From Zea mays (Eukaryota; Streptophyta; Magnoliopsida; Poales; Poaceae): 64,000 nt of DNA. The translations under genes and the position numbers were made by a program. This document shows positions 32,319 through 45,620 of the stretch, in pieces. Below the pieces are notes generated by a model, which saw nothing but the letters and a program-made list of their open reading frames with translations, did not search any database and was not told the DNA's origin. The stretch's first letter is position 1, and every line of letters starts with the position of its first letter. The stretch covers positions 7,750,850-7,814,849 of the forward strand of contig NC_050102.1 of the NCBI RefSeq assembly GCF_902167145.1. The letters run 5' to 3'.

Positions 32319-35300
32319 TGTCACACCCGGATTTAAGGGACAAAGCCGGGTGCATCTCATACATGCGCCAAAGAAGACAACATATATAATAACAGAGTGT
32401 ATAGAGATAAATGTCATAATATAATCAGAGTACTTTATTACATAGCAGAAGTCTTACAAAATAAGAGATAAATATCGCAGGATCTAAAATCTATCCTTGG
32501 CGCCAGAAAGCTGACTGGGAGACGCCACCTAGATCAAGTCGAAAGCCTCAGAGTTAGGCGGCTCCTCTTCGATCACCTGTTCTTCTCCTGTGGGGGGGTG
32601 AGACAACAAGAGTGAGCTCACATACGTTCATAGCTCAACAAGTCGTGGGGAATAATGTGCATGAACTCGCCAAAGGTGGGAGTTCATGAAGTGTAAGGCC
32701 GATCAATGAAATAGAGGCTGAAGCTGAGCATTGCTTTTATAAGTTGGTCAAAATTTTATTAGCAATTACTAAGTGTAAGTAAATACCAAACCTTAATAAT
32801 AATAAAGAAAGTAATAGTAAAATAATCCCAAATGCGATGCAAATGTCAAATTAAATTTAAGTTCCATAAATTAATCATGTGAGGGTCCGAGCTGCTCATG
32901 ACCGTGAGCACGGCTAGTATACCAGTTTTACACTCTGCAGAGGTTGCACATCTTTACCCACAAGTCATGTTACCCATCTGCCAAGAGATGGTCAATCCCA
33001 TACACCTCTACCGAGGAGGCGAGGCAGGGTAACACTAAGAGGCCTTTACAAAGTTCCACTAGCTTCAGAAAACCCGCTACAGTTTATAGGAAGCTCCAAT
33101 GCAGGGTTCTTGCCTGACCGCCATCGCAGCAAAATCAACCAAGGACCTCCCTACACTGACCACTCCCCTACTGCCCTTGCCCCTTTCGGGTAAGGAAGAC
33201 CTCCACTAGCTTTCCTAGTTAATCAGCCAAGGGCGTCCCATTATACCCTTGTGGTAGCACTGTTTTCCCGGGTGGTCGCTCCATGTTCCCATTAACATAA
33301 TGATCTTAACATGAACAGTAATAATAAAAGAGAATAAAAGAGTAATTATGAATAAAGTATCTTCATACCCAAATCCACATAAAACAATAGCAGGTACTAC
33401 CCAAAGAAATATTTCAGTGGTAAACAAGGTATAAAGATATCCAAAACTAGGGTAACCTATTGGGTCCCATCAAAATTATCCTATGCAGATCATTATAATT
33501 AATAAGAACATGGCTGGGAAAAAGTAAGTGATCAAGGGCACAACTTGCCTTCAATGAGCTCCTGCTCAGCTACTTCTACTTGCTGAACCTCAGATTCCAC
33601 AGTGGCTTGCTCGTCTACTCGCATCAACACAATACAAACATAGTATAGCATAAATTAACATCACATCAAACATGCAAATAAAATATACAGTAAAAATCTA
33701 AAGATTAAAATGAGATCATAGGAACTGGAATTAATAATTTTGGAGTTATAGATTTTAAATTATGAATTTCCTAAGGTTTAATGTGATTAAAATAGGATTA
33801 AATGAGAAATTAATTTTCTTACTGGTTTCATGTCAAAACAGAGACACTAATGTATAGACAATAATATTACAAAAATTTAGGAACTGGAATGGACCAATTT
33901 GGAGTTCATATGCATTTTCTATGATTTATACAAATTCTAGGGTTTATTTTCATATTAAAATCCAATTTCCAATTCATTTAATCAATTTAACTCTGTACTG
34001 GACTGGGCCTCAATTCCTGGAAAGTCCAGGGGTCTCGGGGTAACATTTCATATGACTCAGGCACTACAGAGGTGGACGGCGGGTTTATTATTAAATTGTC
34101 CAGGGACTCTTATGCAAAGTGCGCAAGCGAAGGGGTATAGTTAGATCTCGGCCGCTGGATTAGCAGCAGGCGGTACATATTAGATCGTATATCCGGTGAA
34201 TCGGTACGCGATCCCGTCCCCAGGATCTGGAATCGACGGCACATATTTTATTTACCCCAAAGTCACTTGATCCGCCCGATCGGATCTGAACGGATCAGAT
34301 TTCTTGACCTAAGCGTTACACCCCAGGGTTCCATCGTAGCCGATCAGAGGGCATCCAACGGTTCTAAACACCCTTCTCCCATCATCGCACCAGGGCCGTC
34401 TATTAAGGGATCTACGGTCCTGGCACGCCATCGTCCTCGAGCTCCCGCGTTACGGCCGCGCACCTAGAGCCACGACGGCGCTCACTACCGGCGGACATCA
34501 ACCCCGCGCTCCCGCTCCCCCATTTCCCAATTTGTCGCCGCTACACAATGCGCGATGCACAACGAGGACAAGGATGGGCTTGTTACCGGTGATTGATGCC
34601 ACGGCGACGCTGGCCGCGACGAAGAGCGGACCGCGGCGGAGAATCGAAGTTCGATGAGCAATTGCGCCTTGCTCGGCGACCGATCTCACCCGCGGACGAC
34701 ACGCCACCCGCCCAGAAGGCCCACGGACGCTCCTAGACTAATTCCTGGGGTCCCAACGCCGGTGACCACTTGATTTGGATGTGGCGGCAGGCTTAGTCCT
34801 CACGGCAGAGAGGAATTCTCGGCGGCGAGGAGGCACTAGTGGATTGGATGGCGGGGCATGGTCAAAGGGTCTCGAGTAGTCGGGTTATATACCCAGGGCG
34901 AGGTGGAGGAGGTCGTCGGCTTGAGCCCAGGTGTGCCGCCGCGCATTCCGTGCGGTTTGTTACAACGGTGGGCGTCGGGATGACAAGTGGGGCCCTAATG
35001 ACAGCGAGAAGACTGGGTCGTTACGTGGGCGCGAGTAGCGGCGCTGAGCTGGTCCCACAAGTCGGTGTAAGATAAGGAGCAAGCAGGCGTGCGTGTGACC
35101 GACGAGCGGGGCCCACATGTCGGCGCAGAGGTCAGCTGGGCCGTGCGCGCGATGGCGAAATGGCGAGATGGGCCGAAATCCCCGCCGCCGGCCCACCAGC
35201 GACCCCTTCTCTTTTCCTTTTCTTTTTCTGATTTTCTTTCTCTCTCCTCTATTTAAATTTTGAATTCAAATTTAAATTCAAGCTTGTGCTACATTAATCC

Positions 35301-35628
35301 CTTTCACTTCTGTGAAATTAAAAATACCAGTTTTTTAAATATATAATTATATTATTTATATTTTTATATCCTTTCTCTTCTTCTCATTTTCAAAACCCTA
35401 ATTTTAATTTTAGGTTTTAATTCAACTTCTAGTCATTATTATATTATTATCATTAACATTATTATTTTATTTAATGCACAAACATATAAACTCCAGCATG
35501 ATGCATTTTTTTATCATTTGTTTGACTTAATCTCTAAATTGTGTGTGTGCTCTTTTCTTATGATGCAAATGAGGCACATAAAATGAGGAGATATAATATA
35601 TCCTTTGTATATAAATTTGAGTATTACA
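32319..35628 (-). repeat. 5' LTR of the gypsy element
   Basis: 3310 bp. In element orientation it begins TGTAATACTC and ends GGGTGTGACA. It keeps the canonical TG..CA termini, unlike the other LTR. Scattered substitutions and small indels separate the two LTRs, clearly more than in A or B. Confidence 0.93.
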
Positions 35629-35633
35629 AGAAG

Positions 35634-37273
35634 CAAAGGTTCCTCATGGCTAGAAGAAATTAACCGGCCCCACACAGACAGCATCTGCCTTTGTATCAAT
35701 AAGCAAGATATACTTTGCCACCTTTCGGGCCATGCATGCACCATGTCTCTCCTCCCTATAAAGTGAGTTTAGTGACGGAGACGACGAAGACGAACAGACA
35801 GCTCACTCCACCAGGAATCCCATGTCCCTTGGCCATATATATGGGCATATGTGTGAAACGACGAATGAGGCTCTAGAGAGACTCTAGTGCTAGAAACGCG
35901 GTGCAAAAATCTAGTCACTATAGTAGCTAGAAACGGCAGAAATCTAGTCAGAAAGCCGCGGGCAAAAAAGTGGACCGGCGATTCCACCATCGCCGGCCGC
36001 CCGCCCCATGGATCAGGTGGTGGGCACTTGCTCCTCACGTACGTGCCCAGCACATGACTGGCCGGCGGTCGAACCAGTCTTTATAAGCTCCGATGACTTG
36101 CGCGGTGAACCACAACCACTGTCCATTGCTGGAGAGTCACTGCCTGCCAGGCTGTTTTTCTGCCTATTCCTTCCTTTCTGGACATGCATGAGGACGAAGA
36201 CGAAGGACAGCTGAGAGTCGATCAGGATCCCCATGTCCTCCCTTCCCTTTGGCATGCATGTGTGTAACTGTCAATCAAAGTGAAACGATTACGAACGATA
36301 AGGGCATAAGGCTCTACTACGTATAGAACGCCGGCGGATGGCTGAGACTGAAGACTGGTTAGAAATGCCGCGTGCATGGCAGAAAGCGCCGCGAGAAAGA
36401 GCCGCAAAAGTTGGAGAGAGAGAGAGGACTTCCCGCCATCCTCCTGGCTCTCTCCTCCTCTTTCCGGCGGTGCAGCTGTGGGACCCAGCAGGATTCCATG
36501 GATAGAAAGAGGAAAAAAGAAAGCTTGCTCTTTTTTTATATATATACACACACGCAAAGGTGTGAAGATACATGTCATCAGGGTTCATGGGAGCACATGA
36601 CATTTGATCGCCTCATGGCTAGCTAGTGCTCACCAAACAAAAAAATATTGCAACCGGCCTTATTACCGATAGCCATAGGCGACAAGCTACTGAACCAGGC
36701 AGACTAGCTCCATTAATTACGAGCTGCCATCGATCTTAGCAGATGACCATGCATAGTGCTACTATTGCACAACAGCACAAGTATGCCGCTATCTACCAAA
36801 TTCTCACACCGACCAGTCAAGCAGATCGAGAGCATATAGAAGCACTAGGCTACAGCCCCAAAGTGAGATCATGTCCGATCGAAGCTAAAAATGTTGGGTA
36901 CCTGGGTGCAGACGCACCACACAGTTTTTATGACCTCTGCTTGGAACAACCAAAGACATTTTGGCGCCAAAAAAAAAAAAAGAAGCATTGGCTCAAGTTA
37001 AACTGTTAAGCCAAAGCCGGGGGGTGGTGATCTCACATGGCCTGTACAATCTTCTGTTACAACTAAACGAGACCACTCACTGCGAAAGCAGCAGCAACAG
37101 CAGCAAAGGGTGTTTGTTTATTGTTCAGCTCAAGGAACCTATGGCGAACAGAACCAACTGTACACTCGAATGTACAACGAGCCAGTGTCAAATGGGAGGG
37201 TGAGCCTAAAGGGGGTTGTTGTGCCATCAGTCACTCTCCGCCAAGGCCGCCACCGCCGCCGCCGCCAGTGCTA
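35634..37273. other. Spacer between retrotransposon block and the ankyrin-RCC1 gene
   Basis: No supportable coding region. Two weakly similar stretches (about 35815-35960 and 36225-36385, both with CCCATGTCC, AAGGCTCTA-type and GAAACG words) hint at an old duplication. The stretch 37020-37273 precedes the stop of the minus-strand gene and probably contains its 3' UTR, including a (CCG)n run near 37248-37266. Confidence 0.5.
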
Positions 37274-40200
37274 CTAGACCTGCGGCTTGACGATCCTCAC
37301 GCTGCTGTAGAAGCGCCTGAAGTCCTTCATAGCCTGCTCCTCGATCTGGATGGAGCGGATGGAGGACGGGGCGTCGGTCTCCGGCCTGAACCACCGGTTG
37401 GGCACGTTGTCCTTCACGCCGCCACCGCCAGCGGCCTCTGGCGCTCCGCCGTGGGGCGGTATACAGAAGCCCGATGTCTGGGTTTTCGGGCTGTGGGAGA
37501 CGCCGCCATGGTGCCTCTTCTCATGCAAAAATAAAAAGAAAAAGAAAAATGCTAGTTAGAATTTTCGTCAGAGGACAAAAATCTTAACCGGTCCTGGGTG
37601 GGGTGGAAGTGGAAGTGAGAACGATACCTGCTGCATCTGTTGTATGTCCCTGAGCGAAGGCTGCGACACGTTGGGCGAGGTGGCAGAGGACGACCACGGC
37701 GGCGTGCTCCTGTCACCTTCGGAAGAAGGCGCCGCCGCTGCGCGAGCAGGCGCCACGACGGCTACTGGGCTGGAACGCGCGTCGGGGATGAACGAGGAGA
37801 GCCTTGTCGCGCGGCCGGCGCTGTCCGGCGAGTTCTCGTGGCGGTCCTTCGCCTTGGCCGACGCGGGCTCGTTTGTTCTGCTCTGCTCGGTCTGGATGTC
37901 TCGAAGCGAAGCGGGTCCCTTGGTTATCTTCACGCCGCCCCAGGCGGGTCCTTCGGGCTTCGGTGTGGCAGGCACAGCGGGGGCAGGGAGGCTTGGTTTT
38001 GGGGTGTCGTCGAGAGCGCCGCTCAGGAACAGCGACAGGCCGCCTTTTCTGTTCTTCTTCTTTGATGGAGTTGGTTGGGAAGGTTTCTTCTCCGGTGGAG
38101 AAGCGGTGTCCTTTGTGTTGCTGAACGCGGCAGCCTCCATAGGTTTAATTGGATCAGCGGCATACGCCTCCTGCTTCAATGTAGACACAGTTTTATCAGC
38201 ACTTGTGCTTTCTGAAGATAGCCAAATGAATGAATCCAAGTAGTAGCAGAACAGAAACTCAAAGCATCGTGGACGAATGCAAAATGTAGTGTAAGTAAAG
38301 CGAAAAGTGTACAAGATTCTGCTTAGGGAGAAAATACTTGGCCTTTCACGCAAGTAAAGCACAACAGGTGCTAAAAGAATATAGTATGGGACACCCTCTC
38401 AACTTTACGTCTTACTACTGGTACGACTACAAAACAGAATAGCCACAGGGAAAACAGGGATCCAAAACAATAGTAAATCAAGAGTACAAACTAATACTTT
38501 GAATTTGCTAGCTCCTACAACACAACCATCTGGGATGATAATAATAAGCATGTCTGCACAAAGAAAGAGGGGGGGGGGGACTACAAAAGGCAGAGACTAT
38601 ATAGAATCACTGGATGAGTGCAAACACGACATAATCTAACCTTTTCAGCAGAGACATTGACTTGTAGAACTTGAAGTTCCGTAATGGGGATTTGTTGCCC
38701 AGGCTCATTTTTCACTGACGGGGTCTGTGTTGACTGCTTGTTCTTTCTCTTCTGTTTCTTAGAAACCTCAGGTTTTCTGTTTGTCCTACCTTCTGCTGGA
38801 CAAGCAGAGGAAGTTGAGTATATCTCTGAGGGAATGCCAAGTTCAGCAAGTTCACCTTCAAGGGCAGCCCTAGACTCGAGCTTCGCTACCTGCTGACTGT
38901 CAAGCTGATGACCTGCAAGTTGTTTAGCCTCGAGAATCTCAATCTGTTGCAGCTTCTTGCGAAGTGCTCTGATCTGCTTAGAGACGGCTTGTTCAGCGGT
39001 GCAGTCTTTCTGAAGGAAGCTGTCATCACTAGACATCGCAGATGGCCTTGATGCAGATTTCCCACATTTACGGGTCTTGGGGAATTCTCTTGCTTCATCT
39101 TCCTCTACATCACTGTCAATGACAGCAGGATAGGTAGCTGTCATTGTGGGAAGACGGTGCTGACTCCAAGGCTCTGAGGATTTCTCATCTAGCAATTTCT
39201 CTAAGTTCACAAGAATTTCAGAAGAAGCATTCATAATTGAAGAAGCTCCCACTGTGAAAATGTAATCGAGGTTGCGAATAGCTAAATCCTGCAGGATATT
39301 CAACGACTGAGTCTCAGCAACAACTATACCTATATGGAATTTCACAAGCAACGGTTGCATTGAAGAAAGATAAACACAAAACACATATTAACAGAAGGAT
39401 TAGTGCTTGTAAGCTGCAGCGCACCAGTGCATTATAAATTTATGCCCATTACCTCACAATGCTTCTTGAGCTCCTTAGCTTCCAAGGAATCAGCAATTTC
39501 AAGAAGCTGTATTGAGTTTTTTGGCTCCAATAAATACTCAACTGCAACCTTCTCACAGAGGCTTTTCAAGCTAGGCACACCTTTGCTCATTTCACCACTG
39601 CTTCCTGATAAACCACTGTTGGGCTGAACATCATCAAACAGGATATCTTCACCCAGCTCTTCTGTTCCACCGTTCCATTCTAACATGGATTTTAAGCCTT
39701 GGCTTTTAGGCTTGGGTGGATACTCAGGATGGTATATACTTGAGAGCACAAGCATGTGCGTTTCACCAACACAAACAAATGTTGCTCGCTTAACACCATG
39801 CACCCGAGTGAAAATTGGCGTTTCGTCCTTACGTTTCTTTGCATCCCACATGAAAACATCACCAGTTGATGTAGCCACAGCGGTCCAGTACTTTCCAGCC
39901 GAGATGTTCACAATATTCCTTCCACACATTGAAAATATCTGTACAGAGATGATGTTATGCAAACATGAACAAATTACTGCTATACCAATTAAGACCTTAG
40001 CAGGTAAGAAACCAAACCTGCTGGCATTTTAGATCAGGATCTGATGAAACCCAGTAGAAAAGAGCACCATCAGCTGTTAAAGCAGTATTGTGCGTTGTTC
40101 CAGCAGCCACTGAAATCACTTGAAGTCGTTCCATACGATGAAACTTCAGATTTGTATTTCCACCCTTCTTAAGGCATCGAGCTACTACGACACGCCGTGG

Positions 40201-42460
40201 GGTGACAAGGCGATGGCCCCAAGTGAACACCTTAAAAAAAGGATTAAATCAATAGATGTGTTCAATTCTCATAATGCAAGAACAATGTGTAAAAATCAAG
40301 ATTCAAAGAATACCTCTCCATCAGCTCCTAACACTATTGTATGATACTTTGCTGCAGAAACACCTCTAAGTACTTTTCCTTTCAAGTACTCCACCATTCT
40401 TGGGATACAGTTTGATGCTGAGTTTGAAGTGCCATATCCTAGTTGGCCCTCCTTATTGCAACCCCAGGTGAATACTTCGCCAGTATCAGCAACTGCAGCG
40501 GAGTGCTTGTTTGCAGCAGCTACTGAAATTATCCTTTGCTTGAGCGAACCAACACGCCTTGGTGTTGGTTGGGTATCAACAGAAGGGTACCCAAGCTGAC
40601 CCTCTGCATCATTCAGAGGATTTTGTTATAGACCATAAAAGTGCAGACCCAGTGCCAGAGCTCCCACATGAGTGGGGTCTGGCCGTCTGGGGAAGGAATA
40701 AACCGAGGCAAGCATCCCCCCACAAATGTGAAGAGGCTGCTTCTAAGGAGAAAATAATATTAGTAAGGACAAAAAGGGCATGAAATGTGTGCCCAAGGTT
40801 CATGTTGCCTAAAAATACATTTAAAATGCATCACACGTACCTCTATTTGATCCCCAGGTAAACAATTCCCCCAGCTCTGTAGCAATCACAGTATGATGTT
40901 TGGCTGCAGCCACAGCATTAACTCGTTTACGGCCTAATCCTACTGTCACCTGGCGAGGGGTAATCACAGCAGTTGTCTGTCCACTGTAACAGAATGATAG
41001 GTTTCATAAACTTACTCAACAATGAAGAAAATTTTACAAGAAAATAGACATTACTGCTCAATTACTTTGGCTTACAATTAAGCCAATTTAGTTTTCATTA
41101 GTAGTCATCACATTTGATTTTGAACAGCTTCAAATATTTGATGCATTTGTTTGACCACTATTTTTTCTAGAGTATATTCTTTAAATTTATGAAAATTTGC
41201 AAGTATTTTTCGATGCAACTCTACACATACAACATGTTTTCAAAGTAAACAATTTAAAAGATATTACTGTTTGTAGTTTTTAGGGTTTGACCAAATCTTA
41301 TCCTAAGCAACATGTTTCTGTGGCCGGAAGGGGTAGCTAATCCGTAGGTACTAACAAAAGCATTGAGGAAACAATTTTCTGATCTAGAAACAAACTCATT
41401 TTAACATCATGCAATCGCTAACCTGTGAATATCTGGATGACCAAGACGACCACCTCGACCAAATCCCCATGTGTATAGTTCACCATTAGAACTAACTGCT
41501 ACACTGTGAAACTTTGATGCAGCAACTGTTTTGATATATGATCCATGCAAAGCTTCTACTTTGCATGGTAGTTTTTGTATGTGGGCGTTGCCAGTTCCCA
41601 GCTGATAATTTGTCCCACTTCCCCAACTGAAGACTTCCGTTGCAACTAAAATGAAAAAAAAAACTTCCATAAAGCAAGCCAAATTGCCAAGAGCGCAATA
41701 TAAGAGAACCGTTTCCTGGGGCAGAAGAAAGCTACCTGCATCTGGAAAATCTCCATTGGCCTGTGATACTGGACAGGAGATAAGGTCAACAGGTGTACGG
41801 CCCTTAGTGTCCTCCAAAGCGAGGGAAGCACCAAACTGTAAAAGAACACCAGCAATACATAGGTGACCAAAATGAAGTGCTCTATGCAGGCTACTCCAGC
41901 CAGATTCTCCATCCTGCAACAGTGAAAATTTTAGTGAGAATTTACACACAACTGAAAGGTCAATAAGCAAAATCAAGCAGCACCAAACTAAAGAAAATTT
42001 TGATAATCAAAATGAGTTTATCTGCATGATATTCTGTACAAAACCACATTTTAGTTTTTTGTTGTTGTTGTTACTGTAGTGGTTCGATACAGCTGAGGCT
42101 GTTACTGCCTTACTGGGATTATAGCTAAAAGAAAATAATTTTCAAAGCAAAGATAACCAGAGGAAGCATCCTAAAAGAAATAGTGCATACCCTTGCATCT
42201 GGATCAGCGCCAGCATCTAGGAGTCGCCTCACAATGGGTAGATGATTTCTCCATGTTGCAAGGTGGAGGGCACTAAGACCAAATGCATTTCTACCATCAA
42301 TGTTCCCACCACTTTTTTTCAACAAGGCCAAAGCAGATTCTACTTCAGCTATTGACCCTTGTTTGGAAACAAGGCACAGATCCTTAAGAGAGCTTCCAGG
42401 AGAAGGTTTGCGGACAGCTGACTGCTTTGATGTGCCTGGTGGAGATATGGAAGTCTCCAT
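37274..42460 (-). CDS. Ankyrin-RCC1-BTB protein (IBtk-like), 1079 aa, 10 coding exons
   Basis: Exons on the minus strand: 42460-42191, 41913-41736, 41645-41423, 40983-40841, 40603-40314, 40230-40018, 39938-39453, 39288-38641, 38170-37628, 37519-37274. All introns are GT-AG. The sum is 3240 nt, a whole number of codons. Residues about 25-145 hold two to three ankyrin repeats (LSALHLATWRNHLPIVRRLL). Residues 150-490 are RCC1 propeller repeats (ELYTWGFGRGGRLGH, GEVFTWGCNKEGQLGYG). Near 560-600 lies a BTB-like tail (LLEIADSLEAKELKKHC). Then come a basic KKQKRKNK stretch and a Ser/Pro-rich C-terminus with two SLRDIQ motifs. The architecture resembles animal IBtk, a Cul3 substrate adaptor; the role in plants is inferred only. 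A non-coding 5' exon may lie near 43900-44150. Confidence 0.9.
40641..40755 (+). mobile_element. SINE-like fragment (Au-SINE-like) in intron 4 of the ankyrin-RCC1 gene
   Basis: The plus strand reads GTGCAGACCCAGTGCCAGAG, GTGGGGTCTGG, GGGGAAGGAATAAACCGAGG and GAAGAGGCTGCTTC. These words recall the Au SINE family common in grasses. It lies wholly within intron 40604-40840, antisense to the gene. The family was assigned from memory and the ends are approximate. Confidence 0.4.
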
Positions 42461-45295
42461 GAAGTTTCAGGAACACACACAGTATCTACACAATTATTGA
42501 GGCAAATAAGAACTCCATCAAGATAACATTAGAAATCATTCTTTTTCCTAGATGTGAAAGTACCTGAAATAGCAGGCCAACAGATGAACTTCTTCACACT
42601 ATCTGAACTGTTTCTTACTACTAATGTTACAGCTGATGTTGTTCTTAATTGTAAGTACAGTTCTGGTGTAATTACAATTGTATATCTATCGGGAGAAATG
42701 TTTGAGTGAACATCATCTCCATTATCTAAGACAGTTTCAGTATCCTAAGGAACTGTCCAAACAACCTAAGATAGCATGACGCTATAGCTTCATTTTGAGT
42801 AAAATTATTCCTATTAGAGAGCCGCGAGCTACGAGGCCATTGCCATGCCAAGACTTGATGCTAAGTAGAGAACCACTATAGAGTATAAATCAACCTGCAC
42901 GATGGATAAAATAAAATGGATGTAAATGAGTAAACTATATAATGCAAGAAATTACAATAGCATTAAAATAATGAATGCTCTGAATTATATGCCTGATAAA
43001 CTGGAAAATGAACTAGTTTTTTTTAAATGCACAAACAAACAATCTGCAACATGGAAAAACTATTGGTGAATGACATTTCTGATAAGAGGTCTAACTTAAA
43101 CAGAAAGTAAACACCTTCACATTCAAGTCTTCAGGTTATGCATCTTATGCAATTATATATTTTCAATCTAAAGTTGGCCTACCACAGCAAACTTATAAAT
43201 ATGCACCCAACTTGGATAGAGAAATAGAACTTGCCCTTGACACCGACATGTAATTGTTTCGGGGAAAAGGAATCATATATAGCACTGATGTAAATGATAA
43301 ACTAACCCATCCATTATAGTGTCAAGGCCGTGGAACAGCACAGATGGGTAATCGAACGTCACTAGTAACATTCTTAGTCTAAATCATTGAGCATGGGAGT
43401 CAAGTCGGTAACAGTGGGGGGGAAAAACAAAAGAAGAAATCACAACAGAAACGAAATACATGCTTGTAAAATGGCCCCAGCCAAACGCTAATTACGTATA
43501 CACATTTAGTTAACGTACATACATGGCATGGAATTAAAACAAGGAAGAATGTCTAGCAAATACTACTTAGAATTAATAACTTATCATCGTTATCAATTCA
43601 GAACTCAACCATCAGATTCCCCACATATATAGACAATAATATGGTACACGCTGCACGATCCTTCTCTGGACGAACTGAACAAATCCGAGCAGACCCCCGG
43701 GGGAAAAAATGGGAAACACGCTGCAAAACAAACTGGAAGGCTGGAAGCATCCAACCAGCCAGCCACCCCCCGGAAGAAAGGTTTGGTTTTGACGGAAGAT
43801 CACCGCGAGACGTCAGGATCAATCAAGATGGGGCTTTCCTTACCAGCAAAAGAAACAAGCCGGATTGCTGGATCTGAAGAGCCTGCAGAGGTTGGGGGGA
43901 AAAGAAAAGGAATGGCGGCCTCTGGATTGGACCTCCCCTGCACAGGCTCCTCAAGAACGCATCTTTGCCCCCTTCGCCCCGGCCCTCTCTACCTCTCTCT
44001 GTCCCTCCCTCCCTCCCTGACGCTTGCGTCTGTTTATCAGGGGAGGGTCGGGTACGGGATCTCCGGGCGAGGAATATGCCCCGGGGCTCCGGCCGCAGGT
44101 CGCAGGAACTGCTTCCAAACTCCAACGCTCCTCTCTCTCTCTCTCTCTCTCTAGTCTCTCTCCTCTGTTGTTGTTTTTTTTCCCTCGTGGTGGTCGTGGG
44201 TGTGAGATCTCTGGGTTGTGAGTATTTTGAGGAGAGGGAGATATCCGACGATTATACGCGAACAGAAATTGAGGTTATACACGGCATGTCATCGAAAAAA
44301 AAGAGGTGGAGTGGGGGGGGCAGACGAGCTTGTTGGTTGGATTTTTGTGGATTTTTCACGTTATGGCCTCCGGTTTCTTGACAATTGCGGTGGGCCGAGG
44401 ATATCCACCACAAGGCAAGAATTCCATGCACCGTTTTGATTAGGCTTCGTGTTCGTTAAGCTTGTTACAGTCACTCAGCTTGAGATGTGCATAGCCGTTG
44501 ACGATCCACTGCGATGAAGCGGCAAACTATCAGCATACAGAGAGAACTGCTAGAGGGGTGCATGTCTTGCACGCAACGCAGCAGGCCAGGACACCAAGGA
44601 CCAAGTTTTTTTTTTTGCAGGAAAGCGCTCTAGTATCCGCATTTTACGAACGAGGCCCCTGGAACTTTCCTTCCCTTCATAAAGAGACGAGAGTGAGTCC
44701 ACGCACGCATGGCATGACGCACTGGTTTTCTTTTCTTTTTGGTATTCTTGGATGGAGAAAAAGAGAGAGGAGGAGCAGGACAGGAGGACGGGTCGGTTGG
44801 ACATGCGCCTACACGCGCTCCACGCGCACCTTGCGTTCTCTTCTTCTTCCTCCTCCTCTGCTGCAGCCATTGCAAAAGCCTGAACGGACCAAACCGATTG
44901 TAACTAATGAAGATCAGCATCATGACTTGTGCAGTGACAGTCTTGGCTAAACTATGAATCAGTAGCTAAGCACGATAGTCGATAGATGGCTCTAACTCTT
45001 GTGTCTTTTTCTGTAGTTCTGAATCTGAATCTGTGAGATGGGCAAGCTGGCACACATGAGACGGTGAGATGGAGGGGAACAATGATCAGCAGACAGCAGT
45101 AGAAGCAACCAGTTCGTCAAAAGTGTGTTAATCACACTATGGTCTTAGTTTTAATGGCCTAAGATGCGTTTGGGCTTAGAGTAGGCATGTGCCTAGTCTC
45201 AAGTGGTGAGAACAGAACAGAACAGGTGAAGTAAGGCCAGAATCCAAAGTTTTTTCTCTTGCTTTTCAAGGCATGGCCAGCTAGCTGCTCGTTTA
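42461..45295. other. 5' flank of the ankyrin-RCC1 gene
   Basis: Likely contains the 5' UTR, a 5' UTR intron and the promoter of the minus-strand gene. A GC- and CT-rich block at about 43880-44170 is the best candidate for the first, non-coding exon. The rest is AT-rich with no recognisable gene. Confidence 0.4.
44129..44152. repeat. (CT)n microsatellite
   Basis: About 12 CT units, continued imperfectly to 44165. On the minus strand this is a GA run, common in plant 5' UTRs and promoters. Confidence 0.85.
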
Positions 45296-45617
45296 GACCA
45301 ACTCCAGCAGCACTGGCTATCCCACTCCGTATCCATATTATACACGCTCTAAGTTACTATTTCGCTCTCCAGCAGCCTCCGCATCTGTCTCCGCAAAACA
45401 CACGCCGTGTACCTGCACTCCCCTTTTCCACGGTTTCTCTCTCCTCTCCGCACAAGACTGCATGCGCCCGCGGCTGCTCGCGGGCCCCAGGTGTCATAGA
45501 CTGCAAGCGGAGTGCAAATACGGAGTCTGCTGGAAACGGGGACGGATACGGAGTCTCGTTGTATACTGTTGGCCGTGCTAAATACGGATAGGGAGAGGGA
45601 GTCTGCTGGAGTTGGTC
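45296..45617. mobile_element. MITE with 15-bp TIRs and TTA target duplication
   Basis: Ends GACCAACTCCAGCAG (left) and its reverse complement CTGCTGGAGTTGGTC (right) match perfectly and are flanked by TTA at 45293-45295 and 45618-45620. 322 bp, non-coding, Tourist-like by target site. Confidence 0.85.
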
Positions 45618-45620
45618 TTA

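Larger units (their letters stand above)
6897..35628 (-). mobile_element. Ty3-gypsy chromovirus (Tekay/Del-like), defective, host of nested elements
   Basis: Two LTRs of 3311 and 3310 bp (6897-10207 and 32319-35628) share the 5-bp target duplication AGAAG (6892-6896 and 35629-35633). The coding strand is minus, so the right LTR is the 5' LTR. A tRNA-iMet primer site follows it and a polypurine tract precedes the left LTR. Pol order is protease, RT, RNase H, integrase, chromodomain, which is the gypsy order. Large LTRs plus a C-terminal chromodomain point to the Tekay/Del clade; this is an inference. Gag is missing, pol carries frameshifts and a stop, and an 18.5-kb Sirevirus pair interrupts the RT/RNase H region. 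Confidence 0.92.

Noticed and set aside
35769..36626. Several ORFs of 70-118 residues between the gypsy element and the ankyrin-RCC1 gene
   Set aside because: No recognisable motif, overlapping on both strands, no consistent splice structure.
37640..38243. Plus-strand ORFs of 141 and 199 residues
   Set aside because: Antisense to exon 9 of the ankyrin-RCC1 gene.
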